From Mesorhizobium sp. B2-3-12 (GTDB taxonomy: Bacteria; Pseudomonadota; Alphaproteobacteria; Rhizobiales; Rhizobiaceae), in contig NZ_VFVR01000002.1 of assembly GCF_006442205.1 (NCBI RefSeq), positions 1 through 64,000 on the forward strand: a stretch of 64,000 bases of DNA, written 5' to 3'. A program made the position numbers and the translations under genes. Numbering within the stretch: the first letter of the stretch is position 1; the number at the start of each line of letters is the position of its first letter. Under the pieces are notes generated by a model. It searched no databases, was not told the DNA's origin, and saw nothing but the letters and a program-made list of their open reading frames with translations. This document shows positions 1 to 9,043 of the stretch, piece by piece.

Positions 1-32
1 AACTAATCCCGCCCCGCCCCCGTATATCCCGC

Positions 33-1100
33 ATGAACCTGATCTACGCCGTCCTCGCTTTCCTCGTCGCACTCATCTTGACCCTTGTCGGCGTGACCCG
101 CGTCGGCTCATGGCTGGTCGAGCGCCGCGGTTCGCCGGTCGGCGCCTTCGCCGACATCGACGGCGCCCGCATCCACTATGTCCACATTCCCGCGCCAACC
201 AATGCGGACCTGCCGCCGATCGTCTTCATCCATGGCGCCAGCGCCAATCTGAAGGACCAGATGCTGCCACTCAGGCCGTTGCTCGAAGGTCGCGCCGAAA
301 TGCTGTTCTTCGACCGACCGGGAGCCGGCTGGTCGGGACGCGGTCCCGGCAACAATGAAAATCCATCGGCACAGGCCAACACCATCGCGGCGCTAATGGA
401 CCATCTCGGCATCAAGAAGGCCATCATTGTCGGCCATTCCTTCGGCGGCGTGGTGACGGCGGCCTTCGCCCGCGAACATGCCGACAAGACGCTCGGCCTC
501 GTCTTCCTGGCGCCGGCTACCCATCCCTGGCCTGGCGGCGCGACGTCCTGGTACTACGATGTGACCACTCTTCCGGTGATCGGCCGGCTGTTTTCCGAAA
601 CGCTGACCTATCCGGCCGGATCGCTGCAGATGGCCGATGCCACGACCTGCGTCTTCTCGCCCAACAAAGTGCCGGACAATTATCTCGCCTCGGCCTCGAT
701 CCCGCTGGTGCTGCGGCCATCGGCCTTTCGCGCCAACGCCACCGACGTCGCCGGGCTCTATCGCTATGCGCTTGGCGCGGCACCGCACTACAAGGAGATC
801 ACGGCGCCGACCGTGGTCATTTCGGGCGACAGGGACAAGGTCGTCTACGCGCATATCCATTCCGTTGGCCTGGTGCGCGACATAGCGGGCGCCGAGCTTG
901 TCTGGGTTCACAATCTCGGCCACAAGCCGGACTGGATCGCCTCGGATCTCGTCGTCGGGGCCATCGAGAAAGTCGCTGGCAAGGATATCGATCTGGAGGC
1001 GATGGCCAGGACGGTCGAGACCCGGATATCGGGCGACGCCTATGGCGTGGGCAAATGCGCCGACATCAAGGAACCTGAAGCGGAGCTTGCGCCGACTTGA
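33..1100 (+). CDS. alpha/beta hydrolase, membrane-anchored
   Basis: A 355-residue alpha/beta-hydrolase-fold enzyme. Residues 1-28 form one hydrophobic N-terminal segment that probably anchors it in the inner membrane or acts as an uncleaved signal. An HG oxyanion motif (HGAS, about residue 67), the nucleophile elbow GHSFGG (Ser136), an acid in SGDRD (about 266-268) and a late His297 in NLGH complete a plausible Ser-Asp-His triad. The substrate cannot be read from sequence; esterase, haloperoxidase-like or lipase activity are all possible. There is no clear ribosome binding site before the ATG, and its promoter may lie outside the window. Confidence 0.85.
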   Translation: MNLIYAVLAFLVALILTLVGVTRVGSWLVERRGSPVGAFADIDGARIHYVHIPAPTNADLPPIVFIHGASANLKDQMLPLRPLLEGRAEMLFFDRPGAGWSGRGPGNNENPSAQANTIAALMDHLGIKKAIIVGHSFGGVVTAAFAREHADKTLGLVFLAPATHPWPGGATSWYYDVTTLPVIGRLFSETLTYPAGSLQMADATTCVFSPNKVPDNYLASASIPLVLRPSAFRANATDVAGLYRYALGAAPHYKEITAPTVVISGDRDKVVYAHIHSVGLVRDIAGAELVWVHNLGHKPDWIASDLVVGAIEKVAGKDIDLEAMARTVETRISGDAYGVGKCADIKEPEAELAPT

Positions 1101-1164
1101 CGGATGTCATCCAGGAGTCATCCGACGCGTGCGCCCCTCTCGGCAGACGTCGCCAGCCGCTAGT

Positions 1165-1897
1165 CTAGATGACCAGCAGCGGCGTCTTGCCGGGAACCCG
1201 AGCGTAGAGGTCCATGACGTCCTGATTGAACATGCGCACGCAGCCGGATGACGCGGATTTGCCGATCGATTTCCAGTCCGGCGATCCATGGATCCGGTAA
1301 AGCGTAGACCCCGTCCTTGAAGATGTAGAGCGCACGCGACCCGAGCGGGTTGCTGATGCCGGGCTGCATGCCCTGGCGCCATTTTTCCAGCTTCGGATCC
1401 CTGCGGATCATCGCCGAAGGCGGCGTCCAGGTCGGCCATTTGCGTTTCCACTGGACGATCGCGCGGCCCTTCCAGGAATAGCCCTGGCGCCCCAGTCCGA
1501 CGCCGTAGCGCATGGCCTTGCCGCCCTCGAGCACCCAGTAAAGGTGCTTGTCGGTCGTATTGACCACGATCATGCCGGGTTTTTCGCCTGTCGGATCGTC
1601 GACGATCTGCCTCAGGAACCGCCCGTCGACCTTGGCGAACGGGATTGCCGGCAGCGCATGGCCGCCGTCTTCGACCGCGCTGTACATGCCCGCATAATCG
1701 GGCGACGCCGGGCTTACGGTTTCAGGCGCGGCGGCGTCGATGGTCGCCTTTTCCGGTTTCGGTTCGAGCGGAACCGGGGCAGGCGTGCTCGCCAAGCTGA
1801 TCGACTGCCTTGGCAGTTGGGCACAGGCGGAGATGGTCGAAACGCCAATAAGCGAAAGCCCGGTCAGCAGGGACCGGCGTGAAACGGCAAATGACAT
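1165..1897 (-). pseudogene. L,D-transpeptidase (YkuD domain), frameshifted
   Basis: The N-terminus has a Tat/lipoprotein-like signal (SRRSLLTG then a lipobox ISAC) and a YkuD domain starting near GMIVVNTTDKHLYW. This family makes 3-3 peptidoglycan cross-links or attaches proteins to peptidoglycan. The frame is continuous to about position 1307 (ALYIFKDGV) and then reads unrelated sequence to a stop at 1160. The shifted frame encodes the expected remainder: [11 protein letters not shown], then [14 protein letters not shown] with the catalytic Cys, ending at a stop at 1165-1167. A 2-bp loss (or 1-bp gain) near 1304-1309 explains this. As written the protein lacks its catalytic His and Cys. It is a pseudogene or a sequencing error. 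Confidence 0.85.
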
Positions 1898-2060
1898 TCA
1901 ATATACTTTCAAGCGAAGGAAATTCGGGCGGGTGAGCGGCTGTTAGCGCCGCCTCACCGTGTCTTGTATAGTGGATCGCGGCAGCCCTGTGTCGAGACAA
2001 GGGCGGCGATGATTATCCAGACTTTTGTTGCACTGTGGCCACAGTGGGCTCTGCGCCAAT

Positions 2061-2105
2061 GCATGTCGCCCAAAGGTGACGTCGGTTCGTGCGGTGTTCC
2101 CTCGG
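2061..2105. repeat. degenerate copy of dispersed GCATGTCG palindrome
   Basis: The left arm GCATGTCGCCCAAA matches the arm of the palindrome at 51260-51298 apart from one base. The right arm is poorly conserved, so this looks like a decayed copy of a rhizobial intergenic palindrome. It lies just downstream of pyruvate kinase. Confidence 0.4.
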
Positions 2106-2111
2106 GAAGGC

Positions 2112-3545
2112 TTACCGGCCGGCTGTTTCCGACCCCACATAGGCGATCCGCAGCATGTTGGTCGATCCTGGCGTCCTGAGCGGCACACCGGCGGTGATGA
2201 TGACGCGATCGCCGGGCTTGCCGAATTCTTCTTCGAGCGCAATGCGGCAGGCGCGGTTCACCATGTCGTCGAGATCGGTGGCATCGGGCGAGACGACACA
2301 GTGCGTGCCCCACAAAAGTGACAGCCGCCGCGCCGTGTTGAGGATCGGCGACAGCGCGATGATCGGCACTTGCGGCCGCTCGCGCGCGGCGCGAAGGCCT
2401 GTCGTGCCTGATGCCGTGTAGGTGATGATCGCCGACAGTTTCAGCGTCTCGGCGATCTCGCGGGCGGCCAGCGAAATGGCGTCGGCGCCCGTTGCTTCCG
2501 GCTCGGAGCGCTGCGCGTTGATGATGCCGGCATAGGTCGGGTCGGTTTCGACCTTGGCGGCGATGCGGTTCATCATCGCCACGGCTTCGACCGGATAGGC
2601 ACCCGCCGCCGATTCCGCCGACAGCATGATGGCGTCCGCGCCCTCGAAGACGGCGATCGAGACATCGGAGACTTCGGCCCGGGTCGGCACCGGAGCGGTG
2701 ATCATCGATTCCAGCATCTGCGTGGCGACCACCACCGGCTTGCCGGCGCGGCGCGCGGCGCGCGTGATCTGCTTCTGGATGCCGGGCACGGCTTCGAGCG
2801 GCATTTCGACACCGAGATCGCCGCGGGCGACCATCAGCGCGTCGGACAGTTCGATGATCTCGGCCAGCCGGGCCACAGCCTGCGGCTTTTCGATCTTGGC
2901 CATGATCAGCGCCCGGCCACGGGCGATCTTGCGCGCCTCGGCCAGATCTTCCGGCCGCTGCACGAAGGATAGCGCGACCCAGTCAACGCCCGTCGCCAGC
3001 ACCGCGTCGAGGTCCTTGCGGTCCTTCTCGGTCAGCGCGCCGACCGGCAGGTCGGTGTCGGGCAGGCTGACGCCCTTCTTGTCGGAAATGGTGGTGCCGG
3101 CAATGACGGTGCAGACGATCGACTTGCCGTCGCTCTTCACCGCCTTCAGTTCGAGCTTGCCATCGTCGATCAGGAGGCGATGGCCTGCTTCGACCGAGCT
3201 CAGGATTTCGGGGTGCGGCAGATAGACCCTGGTCGACGTGCCGGGCTCGGGATTGTCGTCGAGCGTGAACGTCTGGCCCGGCGTCAACACTTCCTTGCCA
3301 TTGGCGAACTTGCCGACACGCAGCTTCGGGCCTTGCAGGTCGGCCAGGATGCCGATCGGCCGGCCGACCTTTTCCTCGACGGATCGGATACGGCCGACCA
3401 GCGTGCGCATCAGCTCATGATCGGTATGGCTCATATTGATGCGGAACACATCGGCGCCCGCTTCGAACAGCTTCTGCAGCATCTCCTCGGACGAGGAGGC
3501 CGGACCGATTGTGGCTAGGATCTTGACCTTGCGGCTACGTCTCAT
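2112..3545 (-). CDS. pyk: pyruvate kinase
   Basis: Converts phosphoenolpyruvate and ADP to pyruvate and ATP, the last step of lower glycolysis. At 477 residues it has the usual bacterial length. It starts with the family N-terminus KVKILATIGPASSS, has the active-site lysine region IMAKIEKPQAV, the metal/PEP-binding stretch MVARGDLGVEMPLEAVP and the later ATQMLESM motif. The start codon overlaps the stop of the upstream DUF1036 gene by 4 bp (ATGA), so the two are probably translationally coupled. Confidence 0.97.
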   Translation of the reverse strand: MRRSRKVKILATIGPASSSEEMLQKLFEAGADVFRINMSHTDHELMRTLVGRIRSVEEKVGRPIGILADLQGPKLRVGKFANGKEVLTPGQTFTLDDNPEPGTSTRVYLPHPEILSSVEAGHRLLIDDGKLELKAVKSDGKSIVCTVIAGTTISDKKGVSLPDTDLPVGALTEKDRKDLDAVLATGVDWVALSFVQRPEDLAEARKIARGRALIMAKIEKPQAVARLAEIIELSDALMVARGDLGVEMPLEAVPGIQKQITRAARRAGKPVVVATQMLESMITAPVPTRAEVSDVSIAVFEGADAIMLSAESAAGAYPVEAVAMMNRIAAKVETDPTYAGIINAQRSEPEATGADAISLAAREIAETLKLSAIITYTASGTTGLRAARERPQVPIIALSPILNTARRLSLLWGTHCVVSPDATDLDDMVNRACRIALEEEFGKPGDRVIITAGVPLRTPGSTNMLRIAYVGSETAGR

Positions 3546-4060
3546 TGACTATTCGTTCCCGGGGCGGCTGGGGCGCCTCCCGTTGCGGGCTCGTCGGTCA
3601 GCTGGACCATCCAGCTTGCCTGCTCGCCCGTGTCATATTCCTGGAATCCGGCGCGCTGGAAGCCCCGGGCGACGCAGTCGTTTACGCCGGCGATCTTGAA
3701 CTCTTTTTCAGCCACGCACATGTTGATCGGGCCGTCCCAGCGTCCACCGCGCTCGGCGTCTTCTGCATAAAGATAGTAAAACCTTGATGACAGCGGCCCT
3801 TCGATCAACGTCTTGCAGCTCGATCCTTCGATGTGCCACCAGCCCTCGGTGATCCAACCGGCCTTGGCGCGGTAGCCGATGCCGACGCCGACCAGGTTTT
3901 GCGTGGCGTTGCAGACGCGGAAATCGGCACGCGCCGGTGAGGCCGCCACCATCGCGGACAGGCCCACGGCGAGCGTCAGGAGCGGCATGGCAAAGGCAAG
4001 GCGCGCGCGCTGCCCGCCGACGGAACCCATCCCAAAACCCCTGAAGAACCACATCAGCAT
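3542..4060 (-). CDS. DUF1036 exported protein
   Basis: A 172-residue secreted protein. After a hydrophobic signal ending near ASPARA, the mature part starts DFRVCNATQNLVGVGIGY and contains GWWHIEGSSCKTL, typical of the DUF1036 family of alphaproteobacterial periplasmic proteins of unknown function. Four Cys residues in the mature part could form disulfides. I chose the ATG at 4060 because AAGGGG precedes it by about 9 bp; an ATG at 4096 would add 12 residues and has no ribosome binding site. It is upstream of and overlaps pyk, a frequent rhizobial pairing, but a role in glycolysis is not shown. Confidence 0.85.
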   Translation of the reverse strand: MLMWFFRGFGMGSVGGQRARLAFAMPLLTLAVGLSAMVAASPARADFRVCNATQNLVGVGIGYRAKAGWITEGWWHIEGSSCKTLIEGPLSSRFYYLYAEDAERGGRWDGPINMCVAEKEFKIAGVNDCVARGFQRAGFQEYDTGEQASWMVQLTDEPATGGAPAAPGTNSQ

Positions 4061-4274
4061 CTCTCTGCGCCCCTTTTCGGAAAAGTCCGGGCGCATGTCA
4101 ACGCGCCGTTTTGACCAATTCCAATCGATTTAGGAAGGCTCCCGGCGCACGATCCGTCGCCCTTGCCAGATTTCCCGGGAAACCTTGGCCAAACAACGGC
4201 ATTGCGCACACGTCGTCTTCGTGGAATGACGATAGCATCCTCCCCGAAGGCCAGCGAACGACCATTTCCCGCCA

Positions 4275-5072
4275 ATGACCCGATCCACAGTTTTCGCGCC
4301 CTTCGATATTGTCGAGGGCGACCGCAAGCGGGGCGTCGTGCTTCTGGCCGATCATGCCCGCCGCGACCTGCCGGAGGAGTATGGCAGCCTGGGCTTGCCT
4401 GCGGCCGAGTTCGATCGCCATATCGCCTATGACATCGGCGTCGAAGCGGTGACGCGCGAACTGGCGGCCCTGCTGGACGCGCCGGCGGTGCTCGCCAATT
4501 TCTCGCGGCTGCTGATCGATCCCAACCGGGGCGAGGACGATCCGACCCTCATTCGCCAGCTCTACGACGGCACCATCATTCCGGGTAATTATCCCCTGGC
4601 GCCGGAGGAGCGCGAAAGGCGGCTCGATCGCTTCTACCGCCCCTATCACGACGCCGTCGGCGCCATGATCGCGTCGGTGGCGCAGGCTTCGGGGCAAGCG
4701 CCCTTCATCTTCTCGGTGCATTCCTTCACCCCTGCCATGCAGGGCAGGCAGCGGCCCTGGCATGTCGGCATCCTCTGGGACAGGGACGACCGCGTGGCGC
4801 GGCCACTGATCGACATGCTCGCCGCCGATGCCAACCTCGTCGTTGGCGACAACGAGCCCTATGACGGCGCGCTGCGCGGCGACACCATGTTCAAGCATGC
4901 CATCGTCAATGGCTATGCCCACGCGCTGATCGAAATCCGCCAGGACCTGATAGCGGACCAGAAGGGCATTCTCGCCTGGGCCGGGCGGCTGGCCCCGATC
5001 GTTGACGCGATCGACCGCCGTGCCGATATACATGCGGTAAAGATGTTCGGCTCGCGCACCGGGCCGTTATGA
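4275..5072 (+). CDS. N-formylglutamate amidohydrolase family protein
   Basis: A 265-residue member of the family that hydrolyses N-formylglutamate to glutamate and formate, the last step of one histidine-degradation route. Family features are the early ADHARRDLP (metal-binding His), LIDPNRGEDDP and SVHSFTPAMQG. No other hut genes are nearby, so the real substrate may differ, as in many genomes where this domain is annotated broadly. The stop overlaps the next gene by 4 bp, so both form an operon. Confidence 0.85.
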   Translation: MTRSTVFAPFDIVEGDRKRGVVLLADHARRDLPEEYGSLGLPAAEFDRHIAYDIGVEAVTRELAALLDAPAVLANFSRLLIDPNRGEDDPTLIRQLYDGTIIPGNYPLAPEERERRLDRFYRPYHDAVGAMIASVAQASGQAPFIFSVHSFTPAMQGRQRPWHVGILWDRDDRVARPLIDMLAADANLVVGDNEPYDGALRGDTMFKHAIVNGYAHALIEIRQDLIADQKGILAWAGRLAPIVDAIDRRADIHAVKMFGSRTGPL

Positions 5073-5392
5073 CGGAGGTTTCGATGACCCAACTCAGCGA
5101 CGAGCAGAAGCGCGACTTCGAGGCCGCCGCCTTTCGCCGGCTGGTGAGCCATCTGCGCGAACGCAGCGACGTCCAGAACATCGACCTGATGAACCTGGCC
5201 GGCTTCTGCCGCAACTGCCTGTCGAACTGGTATCGAGAGGCGGCCAATGCCGAGGGCGTCGATCTCGGCAAGGATCAGTCGCGCGAGATCGTCTACGGCA
5301 TGCCTTATGCCGAGTGGCAGGCGCTCAACCAGACAGAGGCTTCCGACGCCAAGAAGGCCGAGTTCGAGGCGCGGCGGCCTAGGGATCACTAA
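5069..5392 (+). CDS. DUF1244 domain protein
   Basis: A 107-residue cytoplasmic protein of the conserved DUF1244 family. Diagnostic stretches are AAFRRLVSHLRERSDVQNID, LAGFCRNCLSNW and GMPYAEWQ. The two close cysteines in CRNC suggest metal or redox chemistry, but no function is established. It overlaps the amidohydrolase stop; an internal ATG five codons in (5084) is an alternative start. Confidence 0.88.
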   Translation: MTEVSMTQLSDEQKRDFEAAAFRRLVSHLRERSDVQNIDLMNLAGFCRNCLSNWYREAANAEGVDLGKDQSREIVYGMPYAEWQALNQTEASDAKKAEFEARRPRDH

Positions 5393-5490
5393 GTCCGTTT
5401 GGCCCAAATGCTTTCCCACAACAGCGCTTGACTGGAAATTGAATCGATCTAATTTGCCTCGCAAAGCCATTTTCTGACCGGAATCGACCC

Positions 5491-6672
5491 ATGAATGCTT
5501 CCAACGCCATGCAGACGGCCATCCGCGGGCGATGGGCGGTGGCGGCCATTTTCCTCGCCAACGGTTTCCTGACCGGCAGCTGGGCGCCGCAGATCCCGGT
5601 GTTCCTGACCCGGCTGGATATTTCGAAATTCACCCTCGGCCTGCTGATCCTTCTGTTCGGCGCCGGCGCGGTCACCGCCATGACCTGGTGCGGTCACCTC
5701 ATCTCCAAACATGGCTCGCGCACCGTGCTGCGCTGGTTCGCCCTGTGCGGCAGCCTCGGCCTGCTGGTCGTGGCGCTGGCGCCCGATGTGCCGCTGGCGG
5801 CCGTCGCCATGTTCATCTTCGGCGGCTCGATCGGCGGCATGGATGTCGCCATGAACGCCAACGCGGTGGTCGTGGAACGGCGGCTGGGGCGCGCCATCAT
5901 GTCGTCCTCGCACGGCTTCTGGAGCCTTGGCGGCTTTGCCGGCGGCGCCCTTGGCGGCTTTGCCATCCAGACCTATGGCCATCTCGCCCATGCCGCGGTG
6001 GTGACCGTGCTTGCCTTCGCGGCCATCGCGGCGGCGGTGCCCCATATCGTGGCCGAAAACAGGCCGCAGGTGGCCGAGCATCATAAATTTACGTTGCCGG
6101 CAAACCCATTGGTCTACCTGATCGGCCTGATGGCCCTGCTGACGATGATTTCCGAGGGCGCGGTGCTTGACTGGGCGGCGCTGTATCTGCGGCAGGAACT
6201 CGGCGCCGACCTTGCCGTTGCCGGCCTTGCCTATGCGGCCTTCTCCGGCGTCATGGCGATCATGCGCTTCTTTGGCGATGGCGTCCGCAACCGCTTCGGC
6301 GCGGTGACGACGCTGCGCGGCTCGGCCATCGTCGCGGCCGCCGGCATGCTGATCGCCGGCCTGTCACCCTCGCCCTGGCTGGCCATCGCGGCCTTCGCGC
6401 TTTGCGGCTTCGGCATCGCCAACATGGTGCCGATCATCTTTTCGGCCGGCGGCAACCAGGAAGGCATGTCGTCGGGTACCGGCATGAGCGTCGTCACCAC
6501 CATGGGGTATTCCGGCATTCTGGTGGCGCCGTCGGCGATCGGCTTCGTCGCCGAACATTTCAGCTTCGGCCCGATCTTCATCGCCATGTCGGCTCTGCTG
6601 ATCGTCGTGCTTCTGATGGCCGGATTGGCTCACCGCGCCGAGTTTGCGGCCGAGCCGGCGCCTGCCGAATAG
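5491..6672 (+). CDS. MFS transporter
   Basis: A 393-residue major facilitator with about 12 hydrophobic segments, beginning AAIFLANGFLTGSWAPQIPV. It resembles the YbjJ/fucose-permease-like branch with two six-helix halves separated near residue 200 (a short hydrophilic stretch ENRPQVAEHHK). Substrate unknown. The last 43 bp overlap the convergent LysR gene, so the two are physically linked and the regulator may act on this transporter. Confidence 0.88.
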   Translation: MNASNAMQTAIRGRWAVAAIFLANGFLTGSWAPQIPVFLTRLDISKFTLGLLILLFGAGAVTAMTWCGHLISKHGSRTVLRWFALCGSLGLLVVALAPDVPLAAVAMFIFGGSIGGMDVAMNANAVVVERRLGRAIMSSSHGFWSLGGFAGGALGGFAIQTYGHLAHAAVVTVLAFAAIAAAVPHIVAENRPQVAEHHKFTLPANPLVYLIGLMALLTMISEGAVLDWAALYLRQELGADLAVAGLAYAAFSGVMAIMRFFGDGVRNRFGAVTTLRGSAIVAAAGMLIAGLSPSPWLAIAAFALCGFGIANMVPIIFSAGGNQEGMSSGTGMSVVTTMGYSGILVAPSAIGFVAEHFSFGPIFIAMSALLIVVLLMAGLAHRAEFAAEPAPAE

Positions 6673-7544
6673 CGTTTCAAGTCCTCGTGCAGAAAGTCCG
6701 CCACGCGGCGGATGCGCACGCTGGTGCGCACGTCGCGATGCATGGCCAGCCATACCGGGAGGGTGGGCAATGACAGGCCGGGCAAAACCTTCTCCACCAG
6801 CGGATCGCGGTCCGCCAGCGGATCCTGGCCAAGACCAATGCCGTTTCCCGCCCGCACCGCTTCCCATAGAACGATCTGATTGTCGGCCCGGAAACGAAAA
6901 CTGTTTCGGTTGACCGGGGCACCATACTGGGAAAAGGCTCGGATCATCTCGTCGCTGCGATCGAAGCCGATCAGGGCGTGATTGACAAGATCGGCCGGCT
7001 CCGCCGGGCGGCCGCGCCTGTCGAGATAGGAGGTCGCCGCACAGGCACAGAGCGCGATATCGCAGACCTTGCGCGCCACCAGTTCGTTCTGCGCCGGCTT
7101 GACCATGCGAATGGCGATGTCGGCATCCCGGCGCAGCAGGTTCTCGACCTGGTTCGAGGCAACGATCTCGACCTCGATGCCGGGTTCCTCGATGCCCAGC
7201 CTTGCCATCATGTCGGGCAGCACATAGGCCGCCACCACTTCGCTTGCGGCAATACGCACTGTGCCCTCGATCGCCTCGACCGAGCCCAGGGCGAGCCGTG
7301 AAAAGGCACTCGCCTGTTCGCTGACCGCCTTGCCGCGTTCGAACAGCGTGGCTCCCGCTTCCGTCAGCGCATAGCCGCTTCGCCCACGCCGGAAAAGCGT
7401 GACGCCGAGCACCTGTTCCAACTCCCCGATGTGACGGCCGAGCGTCGGCTGGCTTGCCGACAGCTTTCGCGCCGCGGCCGACAGGCTGCCGGTTTCCGCC
7501 ACGGCGACGAAGCTCTTGATCAGGTTCCAGTCTATGTCATCCAT
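6630..7544 (-). CDS. LysR family transcriptional regulator
   Basis: A 304-residue LysR-type regulator. The N-terminal winged helix-turn-helix is clear (residues 4-65, with SLSAAARKLSASQPTLGRHI as recognition region), followed by a periplasmic-binding-like effector domain from about residue 90. It is convergent with and overlaps the MFS gene. The effector and targets cannot be deduced; LysR genes often regulate a neighbour. Confidence 0.92.
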   Translation of the reverse strand: MDDIDWNLIKSFVAVAETGSLSAAARKLSASQPTLGRHIGELEQVLGVTLFRRGRSGYALTEAGATLFERGKAVSEQASAFSRLALGSVEAIEGTVRIAASEVVAAYVLPDMMARLGIEEPGIEVEIVASNQVENLLRRDADIAIRMVKPAQNELVARKVCDIALCACAATSYLDRRGRPAEPADLVNHALIGFDRSDEMIRAFSQYGAPVNRNSFRFRADNQIVLWEAVRAGNGIGLGQDPLADRDPLVEKVLPGLSLPTLPVWLAMHRDVRTSVRIRRVADFLHEDLKRYSAGAGSAANSAR

Positions 7545-7663
7545 TCAATAATGAATATCATGGCTACATCCGTAGTCAATTTTAATTCACCAATGAAACA
7601 GCGATATTCACCCTGCAGACACCGATAAGGACTGCAGCAACCAACCAACCAGGAGAAACTCAA

Positions 7664-7873
7664 ATGACCAAGATCGCACTCACCGCCGCCGCCCTCCTCA
7701 TCGCCGCAAGCACCGCTTTTGCCGGCAGCGACAAGTTTGGCTCGGACAATGCGAGTCAGCCGGCCGTCGCCAGCACCGACAACACGGTCACCAATTCGAT
7801 CCGCAAATCCGAGGCGACCAATCAGAAGCCTGTCGTGCAGGGCAGCAACCGCGACCTCTTCGGCAGCCGCTGA
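7664..7873 (+). CDS. DUF680-like small exported protein
   Basis: A 69-residue protein with a cleavable signal (MTKIALTAAALLIAASTAFA) and a short polar mature part of about 49 residues rich in Ser, Asn and Asp. It matches my memory of the DUF680 family, which is expanded in Mesorhizobium. A strong ribosome binding site (AGGAG) precedes the ATG. Function unknown; it is followed by a tandem repeat and the epimerase-like gene. Confidence 0.75.
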   Translation: MTKIALTAAALLIAASTAFAGSDKFGSDNASQPAVASTDNTVTNSIRKSEATNQKPVVQGSNRDLFGSR

Positions 7874-7934
7874 ACGGCGATGCCGGAGGATCCGGAAAGC
7901 GGCGGGCTTGTCCCGTCGCTTCAACTCAACCTCA

Positions 7935-8006
7935 GCACTTCAAAGCAAACCCCGCACTTCAAGGCAACCCGCACTTCAAGGCAAGCCCCGGACTTCAAGG
8001 CAAGCA
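7935..8006 (+). repeat. four degenerate 18-bp tandem repeats
   Basis: Four consecutive copies of about 18 bp built on CACTTCAAGGCAAGCCCCG, with the last copy starting GACTTC. They lie between the DUF680 gene and the epimerase-like gene and end a few bases before its ribosome binding site. In the long upstream reading frame they would encode a repetitive peptide, but that extension is not believable as part of the enzyme. Confidence 0.75.
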
Positions 8007-8018
8007 AGGAGACCAGAA

Positions 8019-8978
8019 ATGACCAAAATCGCAATTCTCGGTGCCAATGGCCGGCTGGGCCGCACAGTCGCCAAGGCCTTCATCGACGCCGGCTACGATG
8101 TGCGCGCCGTCACCCGCAACGGCAAGGTACCGGCTGAGCTCAAAGGCGCCACCGCATTTGCCGGCGATGCGCTGGACCGCCAGTCGCTGATCCTCGCCAC
8201 GCAAGGTGTCGACATCATCTTCAACGGCTTGAACCCGATCTACACCGACTGGGGCAAATGCCTGCCGATGGCCGAAAACGTCATGGCCGCCTGCCATGCC
8301 AACGGTGCGCTACACCTCTTCCCCGGCACGGTCTACAATTACGGCTCGCCGATGCCGGTGGTGTTATCGGAAGATACGCCGTTCCATCCGACCACCGAAA
8401 AAGGCCGCATTCGCTGTGCCATGGAGGATCTGTTCCGCCGCGAGGCCGAGGCGGGCAGGGTGCGCACCATTCTCCTGCGCGCCGGCGACTTCTTCGGCGG
8501 CACCGGCAGCGGATCGTGGTTCGACCTGATCGTCGCCGCCAAGATCAACAAGGGCATCTACACAGCACCCGGTCCCGCTGACCTGGTGCATGAATGGGCC
8601 TATCTGCCGGACTTCGCCGTCGGCTTCGTCGCGCTTGCCCGCAATCTCGACAAGCTCGGTTTCTATGAGGCGCTGAACTTCCCAGGTCACGCCGTCACCG
8701 ATCTCGAGATCAAGGCCGCCGCCGAGAAGGCCGTCGGCCATCAGTTGAAGATGACCGCGATGGCTTGGTGGGTGCTGTGCCTCGGCAGCCCGTTCGTGGC
8801 GATGTGGCGCGAGATCGTCTCGATGTCCTACCTGCGTTTCGAGCCGCATCGGCTGGCTTCGACGCGTCTGGAAAGCATCATCGGCGAGATCCCCCACACG
8901 CCTCTCGACCAGGCGGTGAACAAAGCCTTGCAGGATATTGGTATCGCCGTCGCACCCTCCCGGCGCCAAGCCGCCTGA
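8019..8978 (+). CDS. NAD(P)-binding epimerase/NmrA-like oxidoreductase
   Basis: A 319-residue atypical short-chain dehydrogenase. It starts with the Rossmann glycine motif ILGANGRLG (residues 5-13) and continues with LNPIYTDW and LFPGTVYNYG in the region where the YxxxK catalytic motif lies. Likely binds NAD(P)H and acts on a small sugar-nucleotide or quinone-like substrate, which cannot be named. The ATG at 8019 follows a GGAGA site; longer in-frame starts run through the tandem repeat and are rejected. Confidence 0.85.
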   Translation: MTKIAILGANGRLGRTVAKAFIDAGYDVRAVTRNGKVPAELKGATAFAGDALDRQSLILATQGVDIIFNGLNPIYTDWGKCLPMAENVMAACHANGALHLFPGTVYNYGSPMPVVLSEDTPFHPTTEKGRIRCAMEDLFRREAEAGRVRTILLRAGDFFGGTGSGSWFDLIVAAKINKGIYTAPGPADLVHEWAYLPDFAVGFVALARNLDKLGFYEALNFPGHAVTDLEIKAAAEKAVGHQLKMTAMAWWVLCLGSPFVAMWREIVSMSYLRFEPHRLASTRLESIIGEIPHTPLDQAVNKALQDIGIAVAPSRRQAA

Positions 8979-9002
8979 TCACTGAACTTGCTGGCATGAG
9001 AA

Positions 9003-9031
9003 CGGCCGGGCTCGGTAAAGGCCCGGCCGTG
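9003..9031. terminator. GC-rich hairpin between convergent genes
   Basis: A 9-bp inverted repeat CGGCCGGGC / GCCCGGCCG around an 11-nt loop. It sits between the epimerase-like gene (+) and the DUF3309 gene (-), where a bidirectional terminator would be expected, but it lacks a clear U-tract on either side. Confidence 0.5.
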
Positions 9032-9043
9032 AATCGTTACCGA

